The notes under the pieces were generated by a model. The model searched no databases. It worked only from the letters and a program-made list of their open reading frames with translations, and was not told where the DNA came from. Shown piece after piece: positions 35,530-44,018 of a DNA stretch of 64,000 nucleotides. The first letter of the stretch is position 1, and every line of letters starts with the position of its first letter. Location: the NCBI GenBank assembly GCA_015709205.1, contig JACCQO010000018.1:1-64000 (forward strand), given 5' to 3'. Source of the DNA: Desulfovibrionaceae bacterium (lineage in GTDB: Bacteria > Desulfobacterota > Desulfovibrionia > Desulfovibrionales > Desulfovibrionaceae). A program made the position numbers and the translations under genes.

Positions 35530-35760
35530 ATGTCGTTGGAAAGCAGGATCGCCGCGTGGAACGCGCTGGACCAGTCCGGGCAGTTCAGCAACTCGCACAC
35601 CTCGAAGACGTTGCGCCTGGAAAGCAGACAGTTCAGGCAATCCGCCAAGCTCGGAGACTCGCTCCTGTTCGGAGTGGATATCGGCGAGCGGGCCCGGAAC
35701 ATGGGGCTCTTCGCCGACCTGGAGAGCTCGAGCGGGCGTATCATGGAGCTGAAGGCCTAG
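35530..35760 (+). CDS. Conserved-looking 76-residue protein, function unknown
   Basis: Small soluble, charged protein with no recognised domain, signal peptide or TM segment. It starts MSLESRIAAWNALDQSG and is rich in Ser, Arg and Leu with predicted helices. GGAGAGGGGG precedes the ATG, and a good sigma-70 promoter lies upstream. The adenylate cyclase fusion gene starts 125 bp downstream on the same strand with no terminator between, so the pair may form an operon. Confidence 0.65.
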   Translation: MSLESRIAAWNALDQSGQFSNSHTSKTLRLESRQFRQSAKLGDSLLFGVDIGERARNMGLFADLESSSGRIMELKA

Positions 35761-35884
35761 GTTCGGATTCTTCTGCCACCGCTGCGGGGGCGGTGCCAGC
35801 GACCACGGCCGCGCGCCGGGGGCTAGGACGGCATTCATCTGCCGTTGGCGGAAGCGTTCGTCCGCTCGAGGCCGGTGAGATGTC

Positions 35885-38800
35885 ATGAGCAGCATCCCCA
35901 ATCGCCTGTCGGAACTGCGGCGAGCCCTGGACCGGGCCACGGACCTGACGGGGGGCGTCGATCTGCAGCGGGAACTCGGCCGTGTGGCGGACGAGGCCCT
36001 GGACCTCGGCGCTCGCCTGGAGCAGGAAGAAGGCTGCCCGCCCGCGGAACTGGACGAGATGGCCTTCGAGCTCCAGGCCAGGGCCGAGGCGGACATCAGC
36101 GGGATGACCCTCAAGCCCGCCCTGGACTTCTGGCTGCGCATGGGCCCCACGGGCTGGGCCCTGGCCCTGGCCACCTGCAACAAGAACATCCTGCCCTTCA
36201 CCAAGCTCGAAGCCTATCTCAACGGCCTGCCCGGCCGACACAAGCTCCTGCTCCTGCACCTGGCCGCGCGCGTGCGCCGCGACCAGGACCCGGCCTTCGC
36301 CGCCTGGACGGCCCAGCGGCTGGCCGACACGGCCGCCTATCCGCCGGACGAGGCCCAGGCCTATCTGAAGGCCGTGGCCCGCGCCGGGCAGAAGGCGCCC
36401 ATGGCCCTGGCCACGCTCTTCGAGCGCGCCGGGCTGGACCAGGCCCTGGCCGCGCGGCTGAACCCGGCCGCGCCGCCAGCGGCCCTGGCCGCGGCGCGCG
36501 CCCTGCGCGCCCTGCCTGAGGCCGCGCCCTCGGCCACGCTGTCCGCCCTGCTGGACGGTTGCGCCAGGGCCACCGCCACGCCGCCTGCGGCTGCCGACGA
36601 ACCGGCCGGCCAGGCCCCCGACACCCACCTCGCGTGCATCGAGGCCGTGCTGGAGCTGGCCCTGGCCAACCCGGCCAACCGCGGCGACATCCCCCTGTGC
36701 CGGGCCGTGAGCCGACTCCTGACCCACGGCTCCTCCCCGGTGCGCGTGGCCGCGCTGTCCGCCCTGACGGATCTGGTCGCGCCGAACATCGAAAAATTCT
36801 GCGCCTTCCTGTTCCGCAAGCATCCCGACGACATGGACACAGCGGCCCCGGTGGCCGCCCGACTCGACGCCCGGCAGCTCACCGCCCTGTCCAAGGCCCT
36901 GCCTCCCCCCCTGCGCGCCCGCCTGCTGGCGCGCATTTTCGTGCTCCTGCAGCACGCGGCGCCTGACTTCCTCTCCGCCCTGCTGCGCGAGATCGGGCCC
37001 CAGTGGGGGAAGAAGGCCACGCAGAACGCCCCGGTGGCGGCCAAGGCCCTGGCCCTGGCCAAGCAGATCACGCCCGTGCGCGCCCTGTTCAAGGAGCCCG
37101 CCACGGGCCCGGCCCCGGCCTACCGCCCGGCCCCGCCGTCCAAAAAGCCCCAGGCCAAGAAGACGCGCGAACTCTTCGCCAGGGCCATCGAGGCGCCCTT
37201 CACCGTGGAGGACCTGGCCATCCCCTTCGGCGCGGCCGAGGGCCACGAGATCAAGCGGCTGACCTTCAAGCGCTGCGACTTCACCGGCGCGCGGCTGAAG
37301 AAGCTGCGCTTCGAGGGGGCCACCTTCCTGGACACGCGCCTTTCCGGCGCGGTCCTGGCCGGGTGCGTCTTCGAGGGCTGCAAGTTCGAGCGCTGCGACT
37401 TTTCCGGCAGCGCGCTGCAGGAGACCGCCTTCGTCCAATGCGCCTTCAAGGCCTGCTCCTTTGCCGGGGCCTTTTTCACGGAATGCGAGCTGCGCGACGG
37501 CGCGCTCTCCAAGACGCACTTCCCGCACGCCGCGTTCCGGGAGACGTTCCTGGACGTGCTCGACGTCTCCGAGGCCAACCTGCACGGGGCCAGCTTCGAG
37601 AACTGCGAGCTGCGCGCCGTGCGCCTGTCCGCGGCCGCGCTGAACGAGGCCGTGTTCCTGGGCACGCGGCTGGGGGGGCTGGAGCTGGCCGACGCGGTCC
37701 TCATGGGCGCGCGCTTCGAACGCGTGGAGGGCGACAACGTGGTCCTGCACGGCGGCGGCCTGGGCAACTGCCGCTTCCTCAACGTCTCCTTCGACAACGG
37801 CGCCCTGCTGGCCGAGGTGCTCGTCGCGCGCCGCGCCCGCTTCGCCGAGGCGGCGCGCGGGCTCGCCGGCCGCGCCGCGCCCGCCTGGCTCGGCGGCGAG
37901 GCGGGCGAGGAACTGACCCGCCGCGTGGCCGGGCGCTGGTGCACCCGCCGCCAGATCTTCGCCCAGGCCCAGACGCTCTTCGCCAACAACGACCGCCGCC
38001 TGAGCATGACCCTGTCCACCCTGGGCCCGGCCAAGTCCGAATTCTTCCTGCTCCTGCCCCAGCTCCTGCAGTGCGACGCCTTCGAGCGCGAGAAGACCAA
38101 GGGCGCGACCTTTCCCCTGTGCCGCGTGGCCCACTACGAGCCGGGCTACGCGCTCCGGGAGATGGGCCTGCGCCACTTCAAGGGCTTCGACCTGGACGAG
38201 CCGCCCGAGGACGCCCCGGTGGTCGAGGCCGTCTACACCATCGGCTCGGTGGGCTCCATCGCCATGACCGAAGCCTCGGACCTGGACTACTGGGTCTGCC
38301 TGGACCCCATGGACGCCACGGCCGAGACCATCGCCGCGCTGCAGGACAAGCTGGCGCGCCTCTCCCTGTGGGCCGCCGAGGCCTTCGACCTGGAGATCAC
38401 CTTCTTCGTCATGAGCATGGAGGCCGTGCGCCGCAACGATTTCGGGTTCAGCGACAAGGAGAGCTCGGGCTCGGCCCAGGCCCTGCTGCTCAAGGAGGAG
38501 TTCTACCGCACGGCGCTCAAGGTGGCCGGCGGCAACCTGGCCTGGTGGATGGTCCCCCCGGGCGTGAGCGAGGCCGAGTACTCCACCTATCTCAAGCTCT
38601 TCCGCAAGCCGTATTCCGGAGTGGCCGGACGGGTCACGGACATGGGCTGCATGCGGCCCATCCCGCCGGGCGAGTTCTTCGGCGCGTCGCTGTGGCAACT
38701 GGTCAAGGCCTTCAAGAGCCCGTTCAAGTCGATGATGAAGTTCGGCCTGCTGGACAAGTACGTGCGCGGCGGCGAGAGCGGGGCCGCACTGCTGTGCGAC

Positions 38801-39847
38801 CGCATCAAGGTGAACCTGACCTCGGCCCCGGGGACGCTCCTGGGCATCGACCCCTACGCCGTGCTCTTCAAGGAGGTGCGCGACTTCTACGCCGCCTCCG
38901 GGGAAAAGGACGCCGTGGCCCTGATGGACCTGGCCTTCGTGGAGAAGCTCGGGGCCGGGGGGCAGCAGGCCGAGCAACTGCGCGAGCACGAACTGACCAA
39001 GACGCGCGTGCTGCGCGAATGCTTCGCCCAGGGCGGCTCGGCGGCCCTGGACAAGGCCCGCCGCAGGCACACCTTCGAGGACATGCTCCGCCTGGGGGCC
39101 AGCGTGAACGCCTTCATGCTCGGGACCTACGACAAGGTCCAGCGCAGCCTGGCCGCACGCAAGATCGAGGTGCGCATCGACCCCACGGACACCACGCGCA
39201 TGGGCCGCAAGCTCTTCGCGGCCTTTGCCCGGCGCGACAACAAGATCCAGCGCATCCCCTTCGTCAACCCGGTCAAGGGCGGATTCCAGGCCATCCACTT
39301 TTCCGCGGAAAAGGCCCCGGGCAAGCAGCCCGTGTGGGTGGTCCGCGGCCTGCCGCCCAGGCTGGCCTCGCGCCTGGAGAACTACGAGGAAATCCGGCGC
39401 GGCGTGAACCTGCCCGCGATCCTGGCCTGGATCGTGGCCAACAAGGTCTACTCCGCCAAGGCCATGATCGACGTGGACCGGTCCATGTCCCCGGTCTCGG
39501 CCCAGGACCTGCACAACATCATGCCCGCGCTCTACGAGTTCTTCCCGCCCGGCCCCACCTTCGAGGTGGACCTGGACGAAACCCTGAGGCCCGAGCGCAT
39601 CACCCGCGCCTTCTTCGTCCTGAACATCCTCTCGGACCGCGGGGCCAACGTCATCCGCGAGGTGGCGGCCATGTACGCCACCAACTGGGGCGAGCTGTTC
39701 TGCGTGCACACCGGGGTCAAGGGCGACACCATCCGCGCCAACCCCAAGGCCTTTCTCAAGCAGCTCACGGGCCAGGAGCTCGACCCGCACCTGAAGACGG
39801 CCCACTTCGTGCCCCACCACTCCAAGTGTCCGCGCCTGCTGGCCTAG
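35885..39847 (+). CDS. Class I adenylate cyclase fused to helical and pentapeptide-repeat domains
   Basis: A 1,320-residue cytosolic protein. Residues 1-440 are alpha-helical and Ala/Leu-rich, HEAT-like (for example RVAALSALTDLVAPN). Residues about 457-655 form a pentapeptide-repeat beta-helix with many A(D/N/K)LxX-type turns (CDFTGARLKKLRFEGATF). The C-terminal half (about 690-1320) is a class I (CyaA-type) adenylate cyclase with the nucleotidyltransferase motif GSVGSIAMTEASDLDYWVC near 787. Class I cyclases make cAMP from ATP, usually with a C-terminal regulatory domain rather than this N-terminal extension. Residues after 1200 are shorter than in E. coli CyaA. The weak GGTGAG Shine-Dalgarno leaves the start slightly open. 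Confidence 0.9.
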   Translation: MSSIPNRLSELRRALDRATDLTGGVDLQRELGRVADEALDLGARLEQEEGCPPAELDEMAFELQARAEADISGMTLKPALDFWLRMGPTGWALALATCNKNILPFTKLEAYLNGLPGRHKLLLLHLAARVRRDQDPAFAAWTAQRLADTAAYPPDEAQAYLKAVARAGQKAPMALATLFERAGLDQALAARLNPAAPPAALAAARALRALPEAAPSATLSALLDGCARATATPPAAADEPAGQAPDTHLACIEAVLELALANPANRGDIPLCRAVSRLLTHGSSPVRVAALSALTDLVAPNIEKFCAFLFRKHPDDMDTAAPVAARLDARQLTALSKALPPPLRARLLARIFVLLQHAAPDFLSALLREIGPQWGKKATQNAPVAAKALALAKQITPVRALFKEPATGPAPAYRPAPPSKKPQAKKTRELFARAIEAPFTVEDLAIPFGAAEGHEIKRLTFKRCDFTGARLKKLRFEGATFLDTRLSGAVLAGCVFEGCKFERCDFSGSALQETAFVQCAFKACSFAGAFFTECELRDGALSKTHFPHAAFRETFLDVLDVSEANLHGASFENCELRAVRLSAAALNEAVFLGTRLGGLELADAVLMGARFERVEGDNVVLHGGGLGNCRFLNVSFDNGALLAEVLVARRARFAEAARGLAGRAAPAWLGGEAGEELTRRVAGRWCTRRQIFAQAQTLFANNDRRLSMTLSTLGPAKSEFFLLLPQLLQCDAFEREKTKGATFPLCRVAHYEPGYALREMGLRHFKGFDLDEPPEDAPVVEAVYTIGSVGSIAMTEASDLDYWVCLDPMDATAETIAALQDKLARLSLWAAEAFDLEITFFVMSMEAVRRNDFGFSDKESSGSAQALLLKEEFYRTALKVAGGNLAWWMVPPGVSEAEYSTYLKLFRKPYSGVAGRVTDMGCMRPIPPGEFFGASLWQLVKAFKSPFKSMMKFGLLDKYVRGGESGAALLCDRIKVNLTSAPGTLLGIDPYAVLFKEVRDFYAASGEKDAVALMDLAFVEKLGAGGQQAEQLREHELTKTRVLRECFAQGGSAALDKARRRHTFEDMLRLGASVNAFMLGTYDKVQRSLAARKIEVRIDPTDTTRMGRKLFAAFARRDNKIQRIPFVNPVKGGFQAIHFSAEKAPGKQPVWVVRGLPPRLASRLENYEEIRRGVNLPAILAWIVANKVYSAKAMIDVDRSMSPVSAQDLHNIMPALYEFFPPGPTFEVDLDETLRPERITRAFFVLNILSDRGANVIREVAAMYATNWGELFCVHTGVKGDTIRANPKAFLKQLTGQELDPHLKTAHFVPHHSKCPRLLA

Positions 39848-40003
39848 TCCGACGCGCCTCCGTCTTCCGCCGATCGCAGCACGAAACGCACGCCCCGACG
39901 CGCCGGGTGACCGCACGCATCCCAAGAAAACGGGACGATTGCCCGAAAAAGGGGAACGGGGGAAACGGGGGAAAAGCCGGAGGAACGGCCCCGGCGGCGG
40001 GGA

Positions 40004-40867
40004 TCAGTCGGCCAGGGCCGCGCGCACGCGTTCCGCGGCGCGGCGCAGGTCCGGCAGATCGGGCAGCAGGCCCAGGAGCCGGGCCATGTCCCCGCGCTCG
40101 CGCATGGCCCGCCGCGTGGCCGGATAGTTGAGGTCGTAGACCCAACTGCACAGCAGCAGGGCGAAATCCAGGGTCCAGCGCATGGCCTTGTAGTCGCCCA
40201 CGCGGCCTTCGAGCACGGCCGCAAGGACCTCGTCCGAATAGCGCTCCGGGTCGCGCTCGAGGTGCAGCACGACCACGGCGTTGGCCGCGGCCGAGGGGTC
40301 CAGGTGCGCGACCATGATCGGCAGGATGTCGAGCTTGTCCGCGTCGCGGACCACGCGCACGGCCGTGTCCGCCAGGGGCGGCAGGCGGCGCGGCAGGTCG
40401 CGGCGGTTGTGCAGCCCCACGGCCATGATCGTGGCCGAGCGCACGGCCGGGGGTTCTCCGTCCAGCAGGCCGCGCGCCCTGAGCGTGCGCACGCCCAAAA
40501 GCCCGTGGTTGGCGCTGGAGCCGTCGTGGAAGGTGCGGAAGGTCCGGTACTGGGGAAAGCGGCCCGCGTCGTGCCAGAGCGAGGCCAGCAGGGCGGTGCG
40601 CAGGGCGTCGCCCGCCAGGCCCAGGTCCTCGGCGATCAGTCGCCCGTTGTCCAGCACGCGCAGGGAGTGGTCGCGCTTGAGCTCGATGTTGTCCAGGTCC
40701 TGGGGGGTCAGGGCCTCCATGCCGCGGTCCGACCCGCGCGCGGCGCAGCCGCAGCCCGGACAGCCGCCCCCGCTCCGGAACGCGGGCGCTGCGGCCGGAA
40801 CGCGGTGCTCGTCCACCAGAGAGTGGAAGGCGCGCAAATGGCTTTCCAGGCAGGCGGCGGCGCTCAC
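40004..40867 (-). CDS. HD-domain phosphohydrolase-like protein
   Basis: A 287-residue protein with an HD domain: KRDHSLRVLDNGR, then ASLWHDAGRFPQY (the HD pair) and later LHNRRDLP and RDADKLDIL, the H...HD...D set expected for metal-dependent phosphohydrolases. The substrate is unknown. The GTG at 40867 was chosen because GGGAGGA lies seven bases upstream and it overlaps the preceding stop (GTGA). An ATG at residue 50 would remove conserved-looking residues. A Cys-rich patch (CPGCGCA) lies at about residue 40. Confidence 0.8.
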   Translation of the reverse strand: MSAAACLESHLRAFHSLVDEHRVPAAAPAFRSGGGCPGCGCAARGSDRGMEALTPQDLDNIELKRDHSLRVLDNGRLIAEDLGLAGDALRTALLASLWHDAGRFPQYRTFRTFHDGSSANHGLLGVRTLRARGLLDGEPPAVRSATIMAVGLHNRRDLPRRLPPLADTAVRVVRDADKLDILPIMVAHLDPSAAANAVVVLHLERDPERYSDEVLAAVLEGRVGDYKAMRWTLDFALLLCSWVYDLNYPATRRAMRERGDMARLLGLLPDLPDLRRAAERVRAALAD

Positions 40868-41205
40868 GGCTTTCCTCCCGCTCCGGGTGCGTCGCCGGAG
40901 CCGGAGCCGGAATCCGCGCCGTCCTCCGACGCGTCCTTTTCCTCGGCGCCGTTCCCCTGCCCGGTTTCGTCCTCGGGCGTCTTCCGGTCCATCCAGCTCT
41001 CGCGCCAGGGGCCGCCGGGGCCGAAGAGACGGCGCAGCAGCAGGGCCAGGCCGCCGAGAATCAGGGCCACGAGGACGAGCTTGGCGAGCATGGGCAGCAG
41101 CGCGCGCGCCGGGCCCATGGGCCACATGGCCCAGTCCGGGTCCGCGGGCACGGCCGCGCCCAGGCGGTCCAGAGCCGAAAGCAGTTGTGGGGGAACGTGC
41201 AGCAT
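40864..41205 (-). CDS. Single-span membrane protein, function unknown
   Basis: A 113-residue protein with one strong TM helix (LLPMLAKLVLVALILGGLALLLRRLF, about 35-60) and a disordered acidic C-terminal tail (Glu, Asp, Ser, Gly). GGAG lies six bases before the ATG. Its stop overlaps the GTG of the HD-domain gene by three bases, so the two are probably translated together, and the protein may anchor the HD enzyme at the membrane. That partnership is inference. Confidence 0.65.
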   Translation of the reverse strand: MLHVPPQLLSALDRLGAAVPADPDWAMWPMGPARALLPMLAKLVLVALILGGLALLLRRLFGPGGPWRESWMDRKTPEDETGQGNGAEEKDASEDGADSGSGSGDAPGAGGKP

Positions 41206-41389
41206 GGTCACTCCGAGGAGCCGTGTACGACGAAGCCGCGCGGCTGGCAACCGTACGGTGGAGGTCCCGCCCCGCTCCGGCCGCCGCCGTTCCGGCGGGC
41301 CCGCTCCCGGACCGCTCCCTCGGGGCAGGCCCCCGGCGTCCGCCGCCCGAACGCTCCGAAAACCTCATTTCACCGCATTTATAACGTGA

Positions 41390-41419
41390 TTGACGGGTTG
41401 CGCATCCGATGACTATACT
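41390..41419 (+). promoter_or_regulatory. Promoter of the CheY-like gene
   Basis: TTGACG (41390-41395) and TATACT (41414-41419) with an 18-nt spacer, both matching the consensus at five of six positions. It gives a leader of about 35 nt ending in GGAGGAACC. Confidence 0.78.
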
Positions 41420-41460
41420 CCGCCCCACCCAAACTGGACCAGTTCCCGCCGGAGGAACCG

Positions 41461-41868
41461 ATGAAATTCCTCATTTGTGACGACGACTTCGACAGCCGCA
41501 AACTTCTGCAAAAAATCCTCGCCAACTACGGCTACTGCGACATCGCCGTGGATGGAGAGGAGGGCGTCGAGGCGTTTCGCACGGCCCTGGCGGAAAAGGA
41601 TCCCTACGATCTGGTCTGCATGGACATCCTCATGCCCAACCTGGACGGCCAGGACGCCCTGCGCGAGATTCGCGAGATCGAGAAGGAGCACGGCATCGAC
41701 GAGGAAAAAGCCGTCAAGGTGATCATGATCTCGGGCCTGGACGACTCCAAGGAGGTGCACGACGCCTTTTTTCTGGGCTACGCCACCTCGTACATCGTCA
41801 AGCCCATCCGCAAGCAGGTCCTGCTCGACGAGGTCAGCTCCCTGGGGCTGATCCTCAAGGAAGCGTAG
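41461..41868 (+). CDS. Stand-alone response regulator receiver protein (CheY-like)
   Basis: A 135-residue single REC domain. The acidic pocket is DDD at residues 7-9, the phospho-accepting Asp is in CMDILMPN (about 59), the conserved Ser/Thr is in MISG and the Lys in VKPI. There is no output domain. The GGAGG site is ideally spaced and the promoter strong. It lies alone between the HD gene (divergent) and the glycine cleavage operon; its partner kinase is not evident, though a PAS-kinase is encoded at the window end. Confidence 0.93.
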   Translation: MKFLICDDDFDSRKLLQKILANYGYCDIAVDGEEGVEAFRTALAEKDPYDLVCMDILMPNLDGQDALREIREIEKEHGIDEEKAVKVIMISGLDDSKEVHDAFFLGYATSYIVKPIRKQVLLDEVSSLGLILKEA

Positions 41869-42146
41869 CCGCCACTCCGGCCCCACGCACGGCCTTCCGG
41901 GCCACGGTCCACGCGCCGCATTCCGGCCTCGACACCACGCACCGCATTTCGAACCCAGGCCCCAGGCCCGCGTCCCGGGCCACGGTCCGGCCGCCCCCGA
42001 GCTCCCGTTCCCCCGGCCTCTCCGCTCCGCCGCCCGTTCCGCCGCCGCGCCCGAATCCGCGGCGCACAACCGCCGCCCGATTCCCCCGCCCGATTTCACC
42101 GCGCGCATCCGCCGTACGCACCAGGCTGCGACATTTTCGACATCAT
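41869..42146. other. Intergenic stretch with no supported gene
   Basis: About 280 bp of C-rich, low-complexity sequence after the response regulator. No open frame with a domain, no clear terminator hairpin with T tract and no glycine riboswitch fold was seen. Confidence 0.5.
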
Positions 42147-42165
42147 CAACAATTCAAAATTGTTG
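42147..42165. promoter_or_regulatory. Palindromic operator-like site upstream of gcvH
   Basis: CAACAATT and AATTGTTG form a perfect 8-bp inverted repeat around CAA, in the only AT-rich patch before the operon. It overlaps TTGCATGCAA, and a possible -10 (TAGATC) follows near 42181. It suits a dimeric repressor or activator binding site. Confidence 0.5.
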
Positions 42166-42278
42166 CATGCAAAAACAAAGTAGATCGTCCCTCTTGCCCC
42201 CATGGCGGCTTGCAGGTAGTCTTCCCCCGTCGAGCGCGTATCGGCGCTGAACAGAATCCAATAGGAGGCTTCCGCATC

Positions 42279-42665
42279 ATGATCCCTGACGATCTGTTGT
42301 ATACCCGCACCCATGAATGGGTCCTCGTCGAGGACGGCACCGTGACCATCGGCATTACCCAGTTCGCCCAGGAGCAGCTCGGCGACATCACCTACGTGGA
42401 GCTGCCCGAGCCCGGCGACGTGATCAACACGGGCGAGGAGATGGGCACCGTGGAGTCCGTCAAGGCCGCCAGCGAGCTGTACGCCCCGGTCACCGGCGAG
42501 GTGATCGAGACGAACACCGAACTGGAGACCGCGCCCGAACTGGTCAACGAGGCGCCCTACGGCGAAGGCTGGCTGATCAAGGTCCGCCCGGCCGAGGACA
42601 TCGATCCGGAGGAGTTGCTTTCCCCCGCCGAATACCACGAGCTGCTGGACACCCAGGCGCACTAA
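42279..42665 (+). CDS. gcvH: Glycine cleavage system H protein
   Basis: A 128-residue lipoyl carrier. The lipoylated lysine is in MGTVESVKAASELYAP, and the THEWV and ELPEPGD segments are family hallmarks. AGGAGG lies about ten bases before the ATG at 42279. It is the first gene of the operon gcvH-gcvPA-gcvPB-lpdA. It shuttles the aminomethyl group between the P, T and L proteins. Confidence 0.97.
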   Translation: MIPDDLLYTRTHEWVLVEDGTVTIGITQFAQEQLGDITYVELPEPGDVINTGEEMGTVESVKAASELYAPVTGEVIETNTELETAPELVNEAPYGEGWLIKVRPAEDIDPEELLSPAEYHELLDTQAH

Positions 42666-42686
42666 TCCCACAGGAGTTCCGGCCCC

Positions 42687-44018
42687 ATGCCCTACGTCCC
42701 CCACACTCCCGGGGAAACCGCCGAAATGCTGGCGACCCTGGGCGTGTCCACCATCGAGGACCTCTTCGCCGACATCCCCCCCGAACTGCGCCCCAAAAGC
42801 TTCGACCTGCCCCAGGGGTTGAGCGAGATGGAGGTGCTGCGGCGCATGCAGGCCCTGGCCGCCAAGAACCGCACCGACCTGGTGCACTTCCTCGGCGGCG
42901 GGTTCTACGACCACCACATCCCCAAGGCAGTGGACGCCCTGTCCGGCCGCGGCGAGTTCTACACCGCCTACACCCCCTACCAGCCCGAGTCCTCCCAGGG
43001 CACGCTCCAGGCCGTCTTCGAGTACCAGACGGCCGTCTGCCGCCTCCTGGACATGGAGTGCGCCAACGCCTCGGTCTACGACGGGGGTTCGGCCATCTTC
43101 GAGGCCATGATGATGGCCGTGCGCCAGACCAAGCGCACGCGCCTGGTGGTCAGCGAGGGCCTCTCGCCCATCCACCGCATCATGCTCTCCTCCTACACCT
43201 CCAATCTCCGGCTCGAACTCGTGACCGTGCCCCAGAAGGACGGCGTCACGGACCTGGCCGGGCTGACGGAGGCCGTGGACGACAAGACCGCCGCGGTGGT
43301 GGTGCAGAACCCCAACTTCTTCGGCTCGGTGGCCGACTTCACGGCCCTCTTCGCCCATGCGCGGGAGAAGAAGGCCCTCTCGGTGGTCTCCGTCTACCCG
43401 GTGATGCAGTCCGTGCTCAAGACGCCCGGGGCCATGGGCGCGGACGTGGCCGTGGCCGAGGGCCAGTCCCTGGGCATGCCCCTGTCCTTCGGCGGCCCCT
43501 ACCTGGGCATCATGGCCAGCTCCAAGAAGATGGTCCGCCAGATGCCCGGCCGCATCGTGGGCCGCACCGAGGACCACCAGGGCCGCACCGGCTACGTGCT
43601 CACCCTGCAGGCCCGCGAGCAGCACATCCGCCGCGCCAAGGCCACCTCGAACATCTGCTCCAACCAGGCCCTGTGCGCCCTGCGCGCGATCATGCACCTC
43701 TGCCTGCTGGGGCCCGAGGGGTTGGTGCGCACGGCCGAGCTGTCCATGGAGCGCGCGCACTACGCGGTCGAGCGGCTCACGGCCCTGCCGGGCGTCACGC
43801 GCCTGAACGACGCGCCCTTCGGCAACGAGTTCGCCGTGCGGTTGCCCATCAGCGCCTACGAGGCCGTGGACAAGCTCACCGAGCGCGGCTACGTGCCCGG
43901 CTTCCCCCTGGGCCGCTACTACAAGGGCATGGACGACGCCCTGCTCGTGGCCTGCACCGAGAAACACTCGTTCGAACAGATCGGCATCATGGCCGAGATG
44001 CTGGGAGGGCTGCTGTGA
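42687..44018 (+). CDS. gcvPA: Glycine dehydrogenase (decarboxylating) subunit 1
   Basis: A 443-residue N-terminal half of the split P protein, as in Gram-positives and many Desulfobacterota. It has PYVPHTPGET at the start, DGGSAIFEAM, and a long helical C-terminal region. It forms a heterotetramer with the next subunit, decarboxylating glycine and loading the remainder on GcvH. It lies 21 bp after gcvH; the stop overlaps the GTG of gcvPB. Confidence 0.96.
   Translation: MPYVPHTPGETAEMLATLGVSTIEDLFADIPPELRPKSFDLPQGLSEMEVLRRMQALAAKNRTDLVHFLGGGFYDHHIPKAVDALSGRGEFYTAYTPYQPESSQGTLQAVFEYQTAVCRLLDMECANASVYDGGSAIFEAMMMAVRQTKRTRLVVSEGLSPIHRIMLSSYTSNLRLELVTVPQKDGVTDLAGLTEAVDDKTAAVVVQNPNFFGSVADFTALFAHAREKKALSVVSVYPVMQSVLKTPGAMGADVAVAEGQSLGMPLSFGGPYLGIMASSKKMVRQMPGRIVGRTEDHQGRTGYVLTLQAREQHIRRAKATSNICSNQALCALRAIMHLCLLGPEGLVRTAELSMERAHYAVERLTALPGVTRLNDAPFGNEFAVRLPISAYEAVDKLTERGYVPGFPLGRYYKGMDDALLVACTEKHSFEQIGIMAEMLGGLL

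Noticed and set aside
35741-39925. Minus-strand 1,394-codon frame opposite the adenylate cyclase
   Set aside because: It mirrors a clearly recognisable coding gene and has Gly/Arg/His-rich shadow composition.
42120-42278. Possible glycine riboswitch before gcvH
   Set aside because: No tandem aptamer pattern could be found; only a DNA palindrome is visible.
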